A DNA stretch of 64,000 bases. Origin: Myxococcales bacterium. GTDB lineage: Bacteria > Myxococcota > Bradymonadia > UBA7976 > UBA1532. This document shows, in pieces, positions 31,115-38,928 of this stretch. Position numbers and translations under genes: made by a program. Under the pieces are notes generated by a model. It worked only from the letters and a program-made list of their open reading frames with translations. It made no database searches and was not told where the DNA came from. The stretch spans positions 50,359 to 114,358 of the forward strand of contig JACKDM010000009.1 in the NCBI GenBank assembly GCA_020633515.1. The letters are read 5' to 3'. Each line of letters opens with the position of its first letter. Positions within the stretch are counted from its first letter, which is position 1.

Positions 31115-32010
31115 CAGCCGAGCTCCGCGGGCCAGAGGTAGCGACCGACGAGCAGGTCGAGGCGGGCCTTGGTCGCCGGCGGCACCCGCTCCGGCGGCGT
31201 CATCACCGCCATGCCATGACCGAGCGCGGTGTGCGACGGCCAGGTGATGTGACCGAGCGCCGCGAGGCGCCGGCAGACCGCGCGGATCACATCCTTGGCG
31301 GTGTGCACGTTCTGGCGGATGATCTTGACGACCGACTCGACGCTGACCTCTTCTTCGTGCCAGCAGTCATAGTCCGTCGAGAGCGCGAGCGTGGCATAGG
31401 CCAGCTCCGCCTCGCGCGCCAGCCGCGCCTCGGGCAGGTTGGTCATGCCGACGATGTCACAGCCCCACGCCCGGTACAGGTTGCTCTCGGCGCGCGTCGA
31501 GAACGTCGGCCCCTCGATGCAGACATAGGTCCCGCCGTCGTGCACCGTCGCGCCGACCTCGCGCACCGCCTCGAGCAGCTCCGTGCGCAGCCCCGGCTCG
31601 TAGGGATCGCCGAACTGCACATGCGCCGCGCACCCCTCGCCGAAGAAGGTCGCCACCCGCCCGCGGGTGCGATCGACGAGCTGGTCGGGCACCACGAGGT
31701 GACCCGGCGCGATGTCTTCCCGCAGCGAACCCACCGCCGAGATCCCGATCACATGCCGCGCGCCGAGCTTCTTGAGCCCCCAGATGTTGGCCCGGTACGG
31801 CACCTCCGACGGCAGGTAGCGATGCCCCTGCCCGTGCCGCGGCACGAAGACGCAGCGGGTGCCTTCGAGGGTGCCGACCACGAACGGATCCGAGGGCGCG
31901 CCGAACGGTGTGTCGAGCGCGATCTCTTCGACGTCGGTGATGCCTTCGATGTCATACAGACCGCTGCCGCCGATGATCCCGACGGTGACCGGCCCCGTCC
32001 CCTCTGCCAT
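31114..32010 (-). CDS. mtnP: S-methyl-5'-thioadenosine phosphorylase
   Basis: 298 residues, ATG at 32010 with GGGAGGAG upstream. It cleaves methylthioadenosine to adenine and methylthioribose-1-phosphate in the cytoplasm (methionine/purine salvage). MTAP/PNP family-1 motifs are present: GIIGGSGLYDI (phosphate loop), FVPRHGQGHRYLPSEVPYRANIW, GISAVGSLREDI, YVCIEGPTFSTRAES, IVGMTNLPEARLAREAEL and TDYDCWHEEEV. The Asn-Leu-Pro and Asp-Tyr-Asp residues typical of adenine-specific enzymes are visible. Operon position: after rlmN (14-nt gap), overlapping the PfkB kinase. Confidence 0.96.
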   Translation of the reverse strand: MAEGTGPVTVGIIGGSGLYDIEGITDVEEIALDTPFGAPSDPFVVGTLEGTRCVFVPRHGQGHRYLPSEVPYRANIWGLKKLGARHVIGISAVGSLREDIAPGHLVVPDQLVDRTRGRVATFFGEGCAAHVQFGDPYEPGLRTELLEAVREVGATVHDGGTYVCIEGPTFSTRAESNLYRAWGCDIVGMTNLPEARLAREAELAYATLALSTDYDCWHEEEVSVESVVKIIRQNVHTAKDVIRAVCRRLAALGHITWPSHTALGHGMAVMTPPERVPPATKARLDLLVGRYLWPAELG

Positions 32011-32024
32011 CGTCTCCTCCCGCG

Positions 32025-33095
32025 TCAGCCATTCGCCGCTTGCGGCCGCTCACCGAGCTGGCCACAGGCGGCGTCGATGTCGAGGCCCTTGGTGGTGCGC
32101 ACCGTCACCGTGTAGCCGGCGCGCTCGAGGATCGCCTGGAAGCCGCGCACCCGCTCGTCCTCCGGTCGGTCGAAGCCCGGCCCCGCGAAGGGATTCCACG
32201 GGATGAGGTTGACCCGCACCTTGTGCTTGACCCGCGCGAGCGCCCGGGTCAGCTCCCGCGCGTTCTCCGCCGCGTCGTTGACCCCGCCGAGCAGCACGTA
32301 CTCGAGCGTCATCTTGCCCCGCGAGTGGATGGGATAGGCATCGACCGCGTCGACGAGCGTCTCGATGGGATAACGCTTGTTGATCGGCATGATGCGATCG
32401 CGCACCGCGTCGTTCGAGGCGTTGAGGCTGATGGCGAGGTTGACCGGCACCGCCTCGCCGAGCGCCGCGATCTTCGGCACGAGCCCGCTCGTGCTCACCG
32501 TGATCTTGCGCGCGCTGAAGCCGATGCCATCGGGATCGATCAGCCGCTTGATGCTCGCGACGACCGCGTCGAAGTTGTGCAGCGGCTCACCCATGCCCAT
32601 GTAGACGAGGTGGGTGATCCGCACGTCCTCGGGCACCGCGCGCCGCGCGACGAGCACCTGGTCGACGATCTCACCCGGCGTCAGGTGCCGGCTCAGACCG
32701 AGCGTGCCGGTGTAGCAGAACTTGCAATCGAGCGCGCAGCCGACCTGACTCGACAGGCACTGGCTGAAGCGCCCCTCACCCATCGGGATCAGCACCGTCT
32801 CGACGACCGCGCCGTCGTCGAGCCGGATCCCGAGCTTGCGGGTGCCATCGACGCTCTCGGCGACGCGCCCGAGCGTCACCCGACCCACCGCGTAGCCGCC
32901 GTCGACGAGCTTCTGCCGCATGGCTTTCGGCAGGTTCGTCATCTCGTCGAAGCTGCGCGCGCCCCGCTTGAAGACCCAGTCGTGGAGCTGCGCGGCGCGG
33001 TAGCGCGGCTCACCGAGATCGGCGACGACCGCGGCGATCTGCTCGCGGTCCATCTCGGTGAGGTTGCGCGCGGGGATGACGGGGCGGATCGACAT
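32025..33095 (-). CDS. rlmN: dual-specificity RNA (adenine-C2) methyltransferase
   Basis: 356 residues from the ATG at 33095 (a TTG two codons earlier is possible). Radical SAM enzyme that methylates C2 of A2503 in 23S rRNA and A37 of some tRNAs. The CxxxCxxC cluster is Cys120, Cys124, Cys127 (CALDCKFC). The N-terminal RlmN domain has LGEPRYRAAQLHDWVFKRGARSFDEMTNLPKAMR; the SAM-binding GEP motif is in MGMGEPLHNFD. Gene order ndk-rlmN is frequent in Myxococcota. Only 36 nt separate it from ndk. Confidence 0.97.
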   Translation of the reverse strand: MSIRPVIPARNLTEMDREQIAAVVADLGEPRYRAAQLHDWVFKRGARSFDEMTNLPKAMRQKLVDGGYAVGRVTLGRVAESVDGTRKLGIRLDDGAVVETVLIPMGEGRFSQCLSSQVGCALDCKFCYTGTLGLSRHLTPGEIVDQVLVARRAVPEDVRITHLVYMGMGEPLHNFDAVVASIKRLIDPDGIGFSARKITVSTSGLVPKIAALGEAVPVNLAISLNASNDAVRDRIMPINKRYPIETLVDAVDAYPIHSRGKMTLEYVLLGGVNDAAENARELTRALARVKHKVRVNLIPWNPFAGPGFDRPEDERVRGFQAILERAGYTVTVRTTKGLDIDAACGQLGERPQAANG

Positions 33096-33131
33096 GGACA
33101 ACCTGCCGGCCGGGGGGCCTGCGCGGGTGGA

Positions 33132-33557
33132 TCAGCGGGGGCAGAGCTCGGTGGAGCGGAAGAAGTAGGCGATCTCGACCTTGGCGGTGTCGGGGCCGTC
33201 GCTGCCGTGCACCGTGTTGGCGTCGATGCTCTCGGCGAAGTCGGCGCGGATGGTGCCGGGCTCGGCCTGCTTGGGGTTGGTCGCGCCCATCAGGTCGCGG
33301 TTCTTCTTGATGGCATCCTCGCCCTCGAGGACGCTGACGACGACCGGGCCGCTGATCATGAACGAGACGAGATCCTTGAAGAAGGGGCGCGCCTTGTGGA
33401 CGGCGTAGAAGCCCTCGGCCTCGGCCTGCGAGAGCTGCATCATCCGGGTGGCGACGATGCGGAGGCCGGCGCCCTCGAAGCGGCTCAGGATCTGGCCGAT
33501 GAGGTTGCGGGCGACTCCGTCGGGCTTGATGATGCTCAGCGTCTGCTCGATGGCCAC
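33132..33557 (-). CDS. ndk: nucleoside diphosphate kinase
   Basis: 141 residues, standard length. The start is GTG at 33557 ([14 protein letters not shown]), with AGGAGAG 8 nt upstream; the longer frame adds 23 unrelated residues. It transfers the gamma phosphate between NTPs through a phosphohistidine, His117 in [10 protein letters not shown]. Other family blocks: [29 protein letters not shown] and [19 protein letters not shown]. First gene of the ndk-rlmN-mtnP-pfkB operon, with a promoter candidate at 33618-33646. Confidence 0.97.
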   Translation of the reverse strand: MAIEQTLSIIKPDGVARNLIGQILSRFEGAGLRIVATRMMQLSQAEAEGFYAVHKARPFFKDLVSFMISGPVVVSVLEGEDAIKKNRDLMGATNPKQAEPGTIRADFAESIDANTVHGSDGPDTAKVEIAYFFRSTELCPR

Positions 33558-33617
33558 GGGCGTCTCTCCTTGGGGTGCAGGCCGCGTCAGGGCGGCGTCA
33601 GGGTGATGCGGCGGCGC

Positions 33618-33646
33618 ATCATGCACACAATCCGGGTCAGCGGCAA
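33618..33646 (-). promoter_or_regulatory. putative promoter of the ndk operon
   Basis: Minus strand TTGCCG (33641-33646), a 17-nt spacer and CATGAT (33618-33623), about 60 nt before the ndk GTG. It is in the 129-nt gap after the HAD gene. Confidence 0.45.
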
Positions 33647-33686
33647 GCGCCGATGGCCGCGCGCGGCGCCGAACGCGCGTCGCGGC

Positions 33687-34382
33687 TCAGGGCGGCGGGA
33701 TCGCGTCGAGGAACGCCGGCGTGATGCGGCCGGGCGCGTCGAAGACCGCGTCGGCGATGCCGAAGCGCCGATCGTCGAGCAGGTGGGCCTCGGGCACGGC
33801 GATCGTGAACATGCGCGCGGCCTTGGCCGCGATGACCCCGTTGACCGAGTCTTCGACCGCCACGCAGCGGATCGGCTCGACCCCGAGCCGCCGCGCCGCC
33901 TCGAGGAAGAGCGCCGGGTGCGGCTTGCCATGCTCGACGTCGTCGACGCAGACGATGGCATCGAAGGCATCTTCGAGCGCGAGCGCGGCCAGCACCGGCG
34001 CGATCAGCGGACGCGGCGAGGCCGTCGCGAGCGCCACCCGCCAGCCCCGCGCCCGCACCGCCGCGAGCGCGTCCGGCACCCCCGGCCGCGCCCGGCCCTG
34101 CGTCGTGATCAGCTCGACCATGCGCGTCAGCACCCGCCGGTCGACCTCGGCGAGCGGGACGTGATCCCATGGGTGGCGCCGATGCCAGTAGCGGGTCACC
34201 TCGGCGAGCGTCAGCCCGGTCGTCTGCCGCGCCATCTCATCGGTCAATGGCACGCCGACGCCGGTGAAGACATCGACCTCGGCCGCCCGCCACAGCGGCT
34301 CGCTGTCGATGAGCGTGCCATCCATGTCGAAGATCGCGGCGCGGTGGCCGCGCCCGGCCTCAGAAGAGCGCTTCGACGGCAT
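33687..34382 (-). CDS. HAD-superfamily phosphatase (beta-phosphoglucomutase/HxpB-like)
   Basis: About 231 residues. The ATG at 34382 lies 23 nt inside the preceding barrel gene and has no ribosome site, so the exact start is uncertain. All four HAD motifs are present: I DMDGTLIDSE, II LATASP, III Lys in HGKPHP, IV VEDSVNG. The cap is the alpha-helical C1 type between motifs I and II. It most resembles YniC/HxpB hexose-phosphate phosphatases and phosphoglycolate-like phosphatases. Last gene of the operon that begins with the VHL-domain lipoprotein; the metabolic link is not obvious. Confidence 0.88.
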   Translation of the reverse strand: MPSKRSSEAGRGHRAAIFDMDGTLIDSEPLWRAAEVDVFTGVGVPLTDEMARQTTGLTLAEVTRYWHRRHPWDHVPLAEVDRRVLTRMVELITTQGRARPGVPDALAAVRARGWRVALATASPRPLIAPVLAALALEDAFDAIVCVDDVEHGKPHPALFLEAARRLGVEPIRCVAVEDSVNGVIAAKAARMFTIAVPEAHLLDDRRFGIADAVFDAPGRITPAFLDAIPPP

Positions 34383-35631
34383 AGTCGATCGCGAGGTGGT
34401 TCTCGGCGAAGGGGAAGAGGTCGAGGCGCCGCGGATCGTTGTACGACACCGCGAAGACGACGCCGAGATCGCCGGCGATCCGCCCGCGGAGCTCACCGAT
34501 GATCGAGAAGAGCACGCCCCCGTCGATGCCATAGTATCGCATCGTCGGTCGGTTGAGCGCCCCGCCGCGCAGCACGAAGCCCATCGTGTCGCCGATCGTC
34601 GGCTTCTGATCGTAGCGGATCAGGTTGAAGTCGGCGGTGTGCACCGCGGCGAACGCGCTCGACCACATCATCTCGGGCTCGAACATCCAGGTGAACTCGA
34701 CATCGACGTACTGGCTGATGTCGAGCAGCGCGACGTTGGCGGTGCTCCACGCGCCGCCCTCGCCGCCGGCGTCGGTGATCACCTTGTCGTCCTCGTCGGC
34801 GGTGGTCACGCCGGGCGCGATCAACGCCCGTCGCTGCGCGCGCAGCGCGGGCGAGCCGAAGCCGAGGTCGAAGGGACCGAGGCCGAGATCGAGCGCGGCG
34901 ATGCCATCGCTGCCATTGATCACCGATGACAGGAACGCGCCCACGTCGGCCCCGCCGAGGCGCGCGTAGAGGCCCTGCGTGCCGACGTAGCCGAGCGCGG
35001 CGGTGACGAGCCCGAAGTTGTAGCTGCCACCGACGATGTAATCGGTGTTGAAGGTCACGAGCCCTTGCTGCCCGCCGGTGTCGATGAGCAGCGGCGCGAG
35101 CGCGGCGGCGAAGCCCGAGTAGACCGACGCCGACCACGAGAGCATGCCGCGCAGCGCGGCGTTGTCGGCGGCGAGCCACGAGTAGCTCACCGAGGCGCCG
35201 TAGAACAGCCCGAAGCCCGACGGGTGCTGGTAGCCGAGCCCGAACGAAGTCGTCGCCATGTCGAGCGGGCGCAGGCTGTACTTGAGCTCGCGCGGACAGC
35301 CGCTGCTCTGCTCCTCGGTGGGCACGTCGAGCACGCCGTACATCTGGGTGATGCGGAAGGTCGTCGCGATCCGGCCCTCGCGCGCGTTCTCGTCGATCGG
35401 CTTGCTGAGCCGGCCGAGGACCTGCTCGTCGACCGTCGCCGCGGCGCCGTAGGTCTGCGCGTTGCCTTTGAGCGCGAGCGTCGCGGTGCGATACGGCAGC
35501 GACCCGGCGAGGCCTTCGACGTTCTGGCAGTCGTTGCCCGCCGGCTTCTCCTGCGCGTGCGCGGCGCCAGTGAGCGCGGCGAGCGCGGCGAGCCCGGCGA
35601 GGGCGAGGGTGCGCGGTGTGAGGCGCCTCAT
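34360..35631 (-). CDS. outer membrane beta-barrel protein
   Basis: 423 residues. The ATG at 35631 overlaps the stop of the preceding lipoprotein gene (ATGA). Signal peptide RTLALAGLAALAALTGAAHA. The chain is rich in Gly/Ser/aromatic strands (TTSFGLGYQHPSGFGLFYGASVSYSWL, LVTFNTDYIVGGSYNFGLVTAALGYVG, QYVDVEFTWMFEPEMMW) and ends in VEALF with a terminal Phe, as outer-membrane barrels do. Its size suggests 12-16 strands. There is no family-specific motif. It sits between two small lipoproteins and a HAD phosphatase in one operon. Confidence 0.75.
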   Translation of the reverse strand: MRRLTPRTLALAGLAALAALTGAAHAQEKPAGNDCQNVEGLAGSLPYRTATLALKGNAQTYGAAATVDEQVLGRLSKPIDENAREGRIATTFRITQMYGVLDVPTEEQSSGCPRELKYSLRPLDMATTSFGLGYQHPSGFGLFYGASVSYSWLAADNAALRGMLSWSASVYSGFAAALAPLLIDTGGQQGLVTFNTDYIVGGSYNFGLVTAALGYVGTQGLYARLGGADVGAFLSSVINGSDGIAALDLGLGPFDLGFGSPALRAQRRALIAPGVTTADEDDKVITDAGGEGGAWSTANVALLDISQYVDVEFTWMFEPEMMWSSAFAAVHTADFNLIRYDQKPTIGDTMGFVLRGGALNRPTMRYYGIDGGVLFSIIGELRGRIAGDLGVVFAVSYNDPRRLDLFPFAENHLAIDYAVEALF

Positions 35632-36032
35632 TCGCCGTCTCCCACGGTGAAGCCGCCGGGCAGCGCGCTGCCATCGGCGCGGCGGATGATGAGCGGGCAG
35701 GCGGGCGAGCGGGCGAACCAGCGCTCGAGCTCGTCGCCGAAGGCGCGCACGTCGTCGCAGGGGATCTGACCGACCGCGAACGAGCAATGCCACAGCTCGC
35801 TGAAGGGCGTCGTCACCGGATCCCAGGCGATGCATTCGAAGTCGTCGTAGAAGAGGTCGAAGCGCGCGTTGGCGCGCTTGTGTCCGCCACCACAAGCGAA
35901 GGTACGGGCGGCGATGACACCGGCGACGTCGTCGCACGGCGCGGTGCCATCCTGGGTCGCGACGTCGACGCGGGTGTAGTCACAGCCAGCGAGCCCGCCC
36001 GCGCAAAGCAGCGCGATCAGCGCGCGAGTCAT
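35628..36032 (-). CDS. small cysteine-rich lipoprotein of unknown function
   Basis: 134 residues. The ATG at 36032 overlaps the VHL-gene stop (TGATG). Lipobox LAGC at residue 17. The mature part has six further Cys (PCDDV, FACGG, FECIAW, WHCSF, IPCDDV, PACPL), so disulfides are likely in the periplasm or on the surface. There is no domain that I recognise. Tight coupling to the VHL-domain lipoprotein before it and the barrel after it suggests a common envelope complex; this is inference. Confidence 0.75.
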   Translation of the reverse strand: MTRALIALLCAGGLAGCDYTRVDVATQDGTAPCDDVAGVIAARTFACGGGHKRANARFDLFYDDFECIAWDPVTTPFSELWHCSFAVGQIPCDDVRAFGDELERWFARSPACPLIIRRADGSALPGGFTVGDGE

Positions 36033-36517
36033 CAGCGGATCTCCGTTGCCTGCTGAGGTGCCCGGTCGAGCACCACCTCGGTGATCAAGTGCCCGTCGGC
36101 GGTGTCGCGCACGCGCCAGACATGGGTGACGAAGGTGCCTTGCTGGTAGGTCGCGCCGGGCGCGATGTCGGCGTAGCGCGCCTCGTTGCAGGCGAAGTCG
36201 ACCCAGTAGAGCGTCACCGGGCGGCGGCGGTTGTTGGTGACGACCCAGGTGGTCGCCGGGCCGCTCATGCTGCACAGCCCCGACAGGGTCGCGTCGCCCT
36301 CGGGGACCTCGGCGTCGACGACCGGCGGCGGTCCCTGGTCGACATAGACCACGTCGGCGCCGTCGCCGCCCGCGTCACCCACCGCGTAGCCCGCCCAGGC
36401 CATGGGATCGGGCTCGCCGGGCACGATGGGCTCGGCGCCATGGCACGCCGCGAGCGCGAGCCCGAGCAGGGCCGCGATGACGCAGCGACGCCGGTTGACG
36501 AAATGTTGGTTCTCCAT
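36032..36517 (-). CDS. lipoprotein with a von Hippel-Lindau (VHL) beta domain
   Basis: 161 residues from the ATG at 36517. The signal ends in the lipobox ALAAC (Cys25); an acidic Gly/Asp/Pro linker runs to about residue 78. Residues about 80-155 align without a gap to the human VHL beta domain (offset 17): N95/N78, W105/W88, F108/F91, Y115/Y98, P120-G121/P103-G104, T128/S111, H132/H115, W134/W117, R137-D138/R120-D121. These include the five residues that line the hydroxyproline pocket in VHL, with only Ser to Thr changed. The alpha (elongin-binding) domain is absent. There is no Shine-Dalgarno; a -10 box lies 7 nt upstream, which suggests a leaderless mRNA. First gene of a four-gene operon. 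Confidence 0.85.
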   Translation of the reverse strand: MENQHFVNRRRCVIAALLGLALAACHGAEPIVPGEPDPMAWAGYAVGDAGGDGADVVYVDQGPPPVVDAEVPEGDATLSGLCSMSGPATTWVVTNNRRRPVTLYWVDFACNEARYADIAPGATYQQGTFVTHVWRVRDTADGHLITEVVLDRAPQQATEIR

Positions 36518-36524
36518 GTCGCGC

Positions 36525-36553
36525 AATAAACCGGATCCGGGCGAGCGGCGCAA
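36525..36553 (-). promoter_or_regulatory. promoter of the VHL-lipoprotein operon (leaderless)
   Basis: Minus strand TTGCGC (36548-36553), a 17-nt spacer and TTTATT (36525-36530), then 7 nt to the ATG. The expected start point coincides with the start codon. Confidence 0.5.
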
Positions 36554-36625
36554 TGCGGTTGGCCGCTTGTCACCCACCGTCACGATGGTTGATTCCGGCT
36601 CGGTGTTCGTCGCACGATCGAGCCG

Positions 36626-38928
36626 ATGCGACGACGTCTGGCCTCGCTCCTCCTCACCGCTTCGATGCTGGCCGCGTGTCGTCCCGAGCCGCCGCCCCCG
36701 CCCGCCGCCGCGCCCGTTGCGGGGACCGCGCCCGCCGCCGCCGCCGCGGCCCCTGGCTGTCAGCAGCGCCCCGCCGCCGCCCGCCGCGCTCCCTCCCCCT
36801 GCCCCCCGCCGCCGCCGCGCCAGCCGCGCCCCGAGCGCCGCCGCCGCGTCCCCGAGCGCCGCCGATCGCGCCGCGATGCGCGCCGCCGAAGAGAGCTGCG
36901 CCGACTGTCACCCCGAGGTCGTCGACGCGTGGCGCCGCTCACCGATGGGACGAAGCCTCGGCCGCCTCGACCCCACCCTCGCCGCGACGCTCGGCGACGG
37001 CGCCGTCACCCACCCCGCGACCGGCGAGCGCTTCACCGTCGCGGGCGGCCGCGTCTTCGCCGAGCTGCCCGCCGCCGACGCCCCCGGCGCGCGCTTCGAA
37101 GCGACCCACGTCATCGGCAGCGGCGCGCACACCCGCTCGTTCGCCCGCCTCGACGGCACGCTCTCGCTCATGCCGCTGACCTGGTATCGCAGCCGCGGCG
37201 GCTGGGACCTCAGCCCCGGCTACGACATCGCCGACCACCCCGCCTTCTACCGCCGCGCCCGCCTCGAGTGCCTCGCCTGCCACGCCGATCCGCCCGCGAT
37301 GGCGGCCGGCACCGACGATCGGCTGCTCGGCGAGCCGGTCGCGATCGGCTGCGCGCGCTGTCACGGCGACCCGCGGCCGCACGTCGCCGCGCGCCTCGCC
37401 GGCCAGCCCTCGCCGCCGGTCGTGCCCACCCGCCTCGACCCCGGCCTCGGCGCCGACGTCTGCGGCCAGTGCCATCTACAAGGCGCGGTGCGGCTCCTCC
37501 GCGCCGGCCGCCGCTGGGACGACACCGCGCCCGGCCGCCCGCTCGGCGAGGTCGTCGCGGTCTTCGCCCGCGAGACGCCGGGGCAGGCGTTCGGCATCGC
37601 GAGCCACGCCGAGCGCCTCGGCCGCAGCGCGTGCGCCCAGGCATCACCCACCGCGCGGGTGTGTACGACCTGCCACGCGCCGCATCCCACCGGCGCTGTG
37701 CCCGATCGCTCCGCCGGCTGCCGCGGATGCCATGGCGGCGACGCCGCGCATCGCTGCACCGGCCCGAGCGGCGATGACTGCGCCGGCTGCCACATGGTCA
37801 CCCGACCCACGAGCGACATCCCCCACGTCGCGATGACCGACCACTTCATCCGCGTGCGCCCCGCGAGCGAGGCCCGCCCCGCCGAGGACGACGGCCCCCT
37901 CGTCTGGATCAACCGCCCGGCCGGCGTCGACGAGGCCGAGGCCCGGCTGCTGCTCGGCCGCGCCTACGCCGAGAGCGCGCGGGCGCGGATCTCGAACGCC
38001 GACCGCGAGCAGGCGACCGCGCTCTTGACCGCCGCGCTCGCCGAGCGCCCCGACGACGCCGCCGGCTGGGCCGACCTCGCCGCGATGAAGCGCCTCGCCG
38101 GCGACCTGCCCGGCGCCCGCCGCGCGCTCGAAGAGGCGGTGCGCCGCGACGGCCGCGCCGAGTGGATCGCCCACCTCACCGGGCTGCGCCTCGCGACCGG
38201 CGACCTCGCCGGCGCCCGCGCGCTCCTCGACCGACTGCGCGCGCTGCGGCCCGGCGACCCCGACGACGCGCTCCTCGCCGCCCGCGTCGCGCTCGCCGCC
38301 GGGCAACCGATCGACGCGCCGCTCGCCGCCTTCGAGGCCGCGCCCGCCCCGACCAGGGCGACGCCGCGGCGCTGCGCGCGGTGGTCGCCCGCGCCGACGG
38401 CGACGCCGCCCGCGCCCACGTCCTGCTCGAAGCCGCCGTCGCGCGCGCGCGCCGGGCGACGTCGCCGCGTGGCTCGAGCTCTGCCGCCTGCGCGCCGATC
38501 GCGCCTGGTGGGACGCCCGCCGCCGACGCCTGCGAGCGCGGCGCCGCCCTCGCCCGCGGCTTCGGCGCCGTCACCCGCTTCGCCGGCGCCCGCGCCCGGG
38601 TGAAGCTCGGCCGCGGCGACGCCCAGGCCGCCGCCGAGCTCGCCGCCGTCGCGATGGAGGCCGCGCCCGCCGACGCCGCCTTCGTGCTCGGCCGCCTCGC
38701 GCTCGCCGCCGGGCGCCCGCCGACGCGCTCGCGCTGCTCGACCGCGCCATCGAGCTCGACCTGATGCTCGGCGAGGCGTGGCAGGCGCTCGCCGAGGTGC
38801 TCCGCGCCCGCGGTGAGGCGCCGCTCGCCGAGCGCGCCGCGGCGCAGGCGGCCCGGCTCAGGGTGACGAACGCCACGGAGAGCCCGACCCGGCGCCGCGC
38901 CCGCGCGGCGAGTGGAGCGCGACCATGA
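36626..38928 (+). CDS. seven-heme c-type cytochrome with TPR C-terminus, lipoprotein (reading frame interrupted)
   Basis: The gene starts at the ATG at 36626 (lipobox MLAAC, then a Pro/Ala linker) and ends at TGA 38926-38928, but the frame breaks about five times: in the linker (36740-36850), near 38350, 38450, 38515 and 38716. The breaks at 38350 and 38716 are one C short in C runs. The central frame encodes seven CxxCH heme sites: CADCH, CLACH, CARCH, CGQCH, CTTCH, CRGCH, CAGCH. The last third is TPR repeats (LLLGRAYAESARARI, ADLAAMKRLAGDLPGARRALEEAV and more). Ending exactly at the ATGA of the kinase gene supports one intact ancestral gene. It is probably a periplasmic or surface electron carrier. 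Either an assembly error or a decayed gene. Confidence 0.8.

Noticed and set aside
37210..37647. Separate small genes inside the cytochrome locus
   Set aside because: The heme motifs define one frame through this stretch; other frames are biased translations of it.
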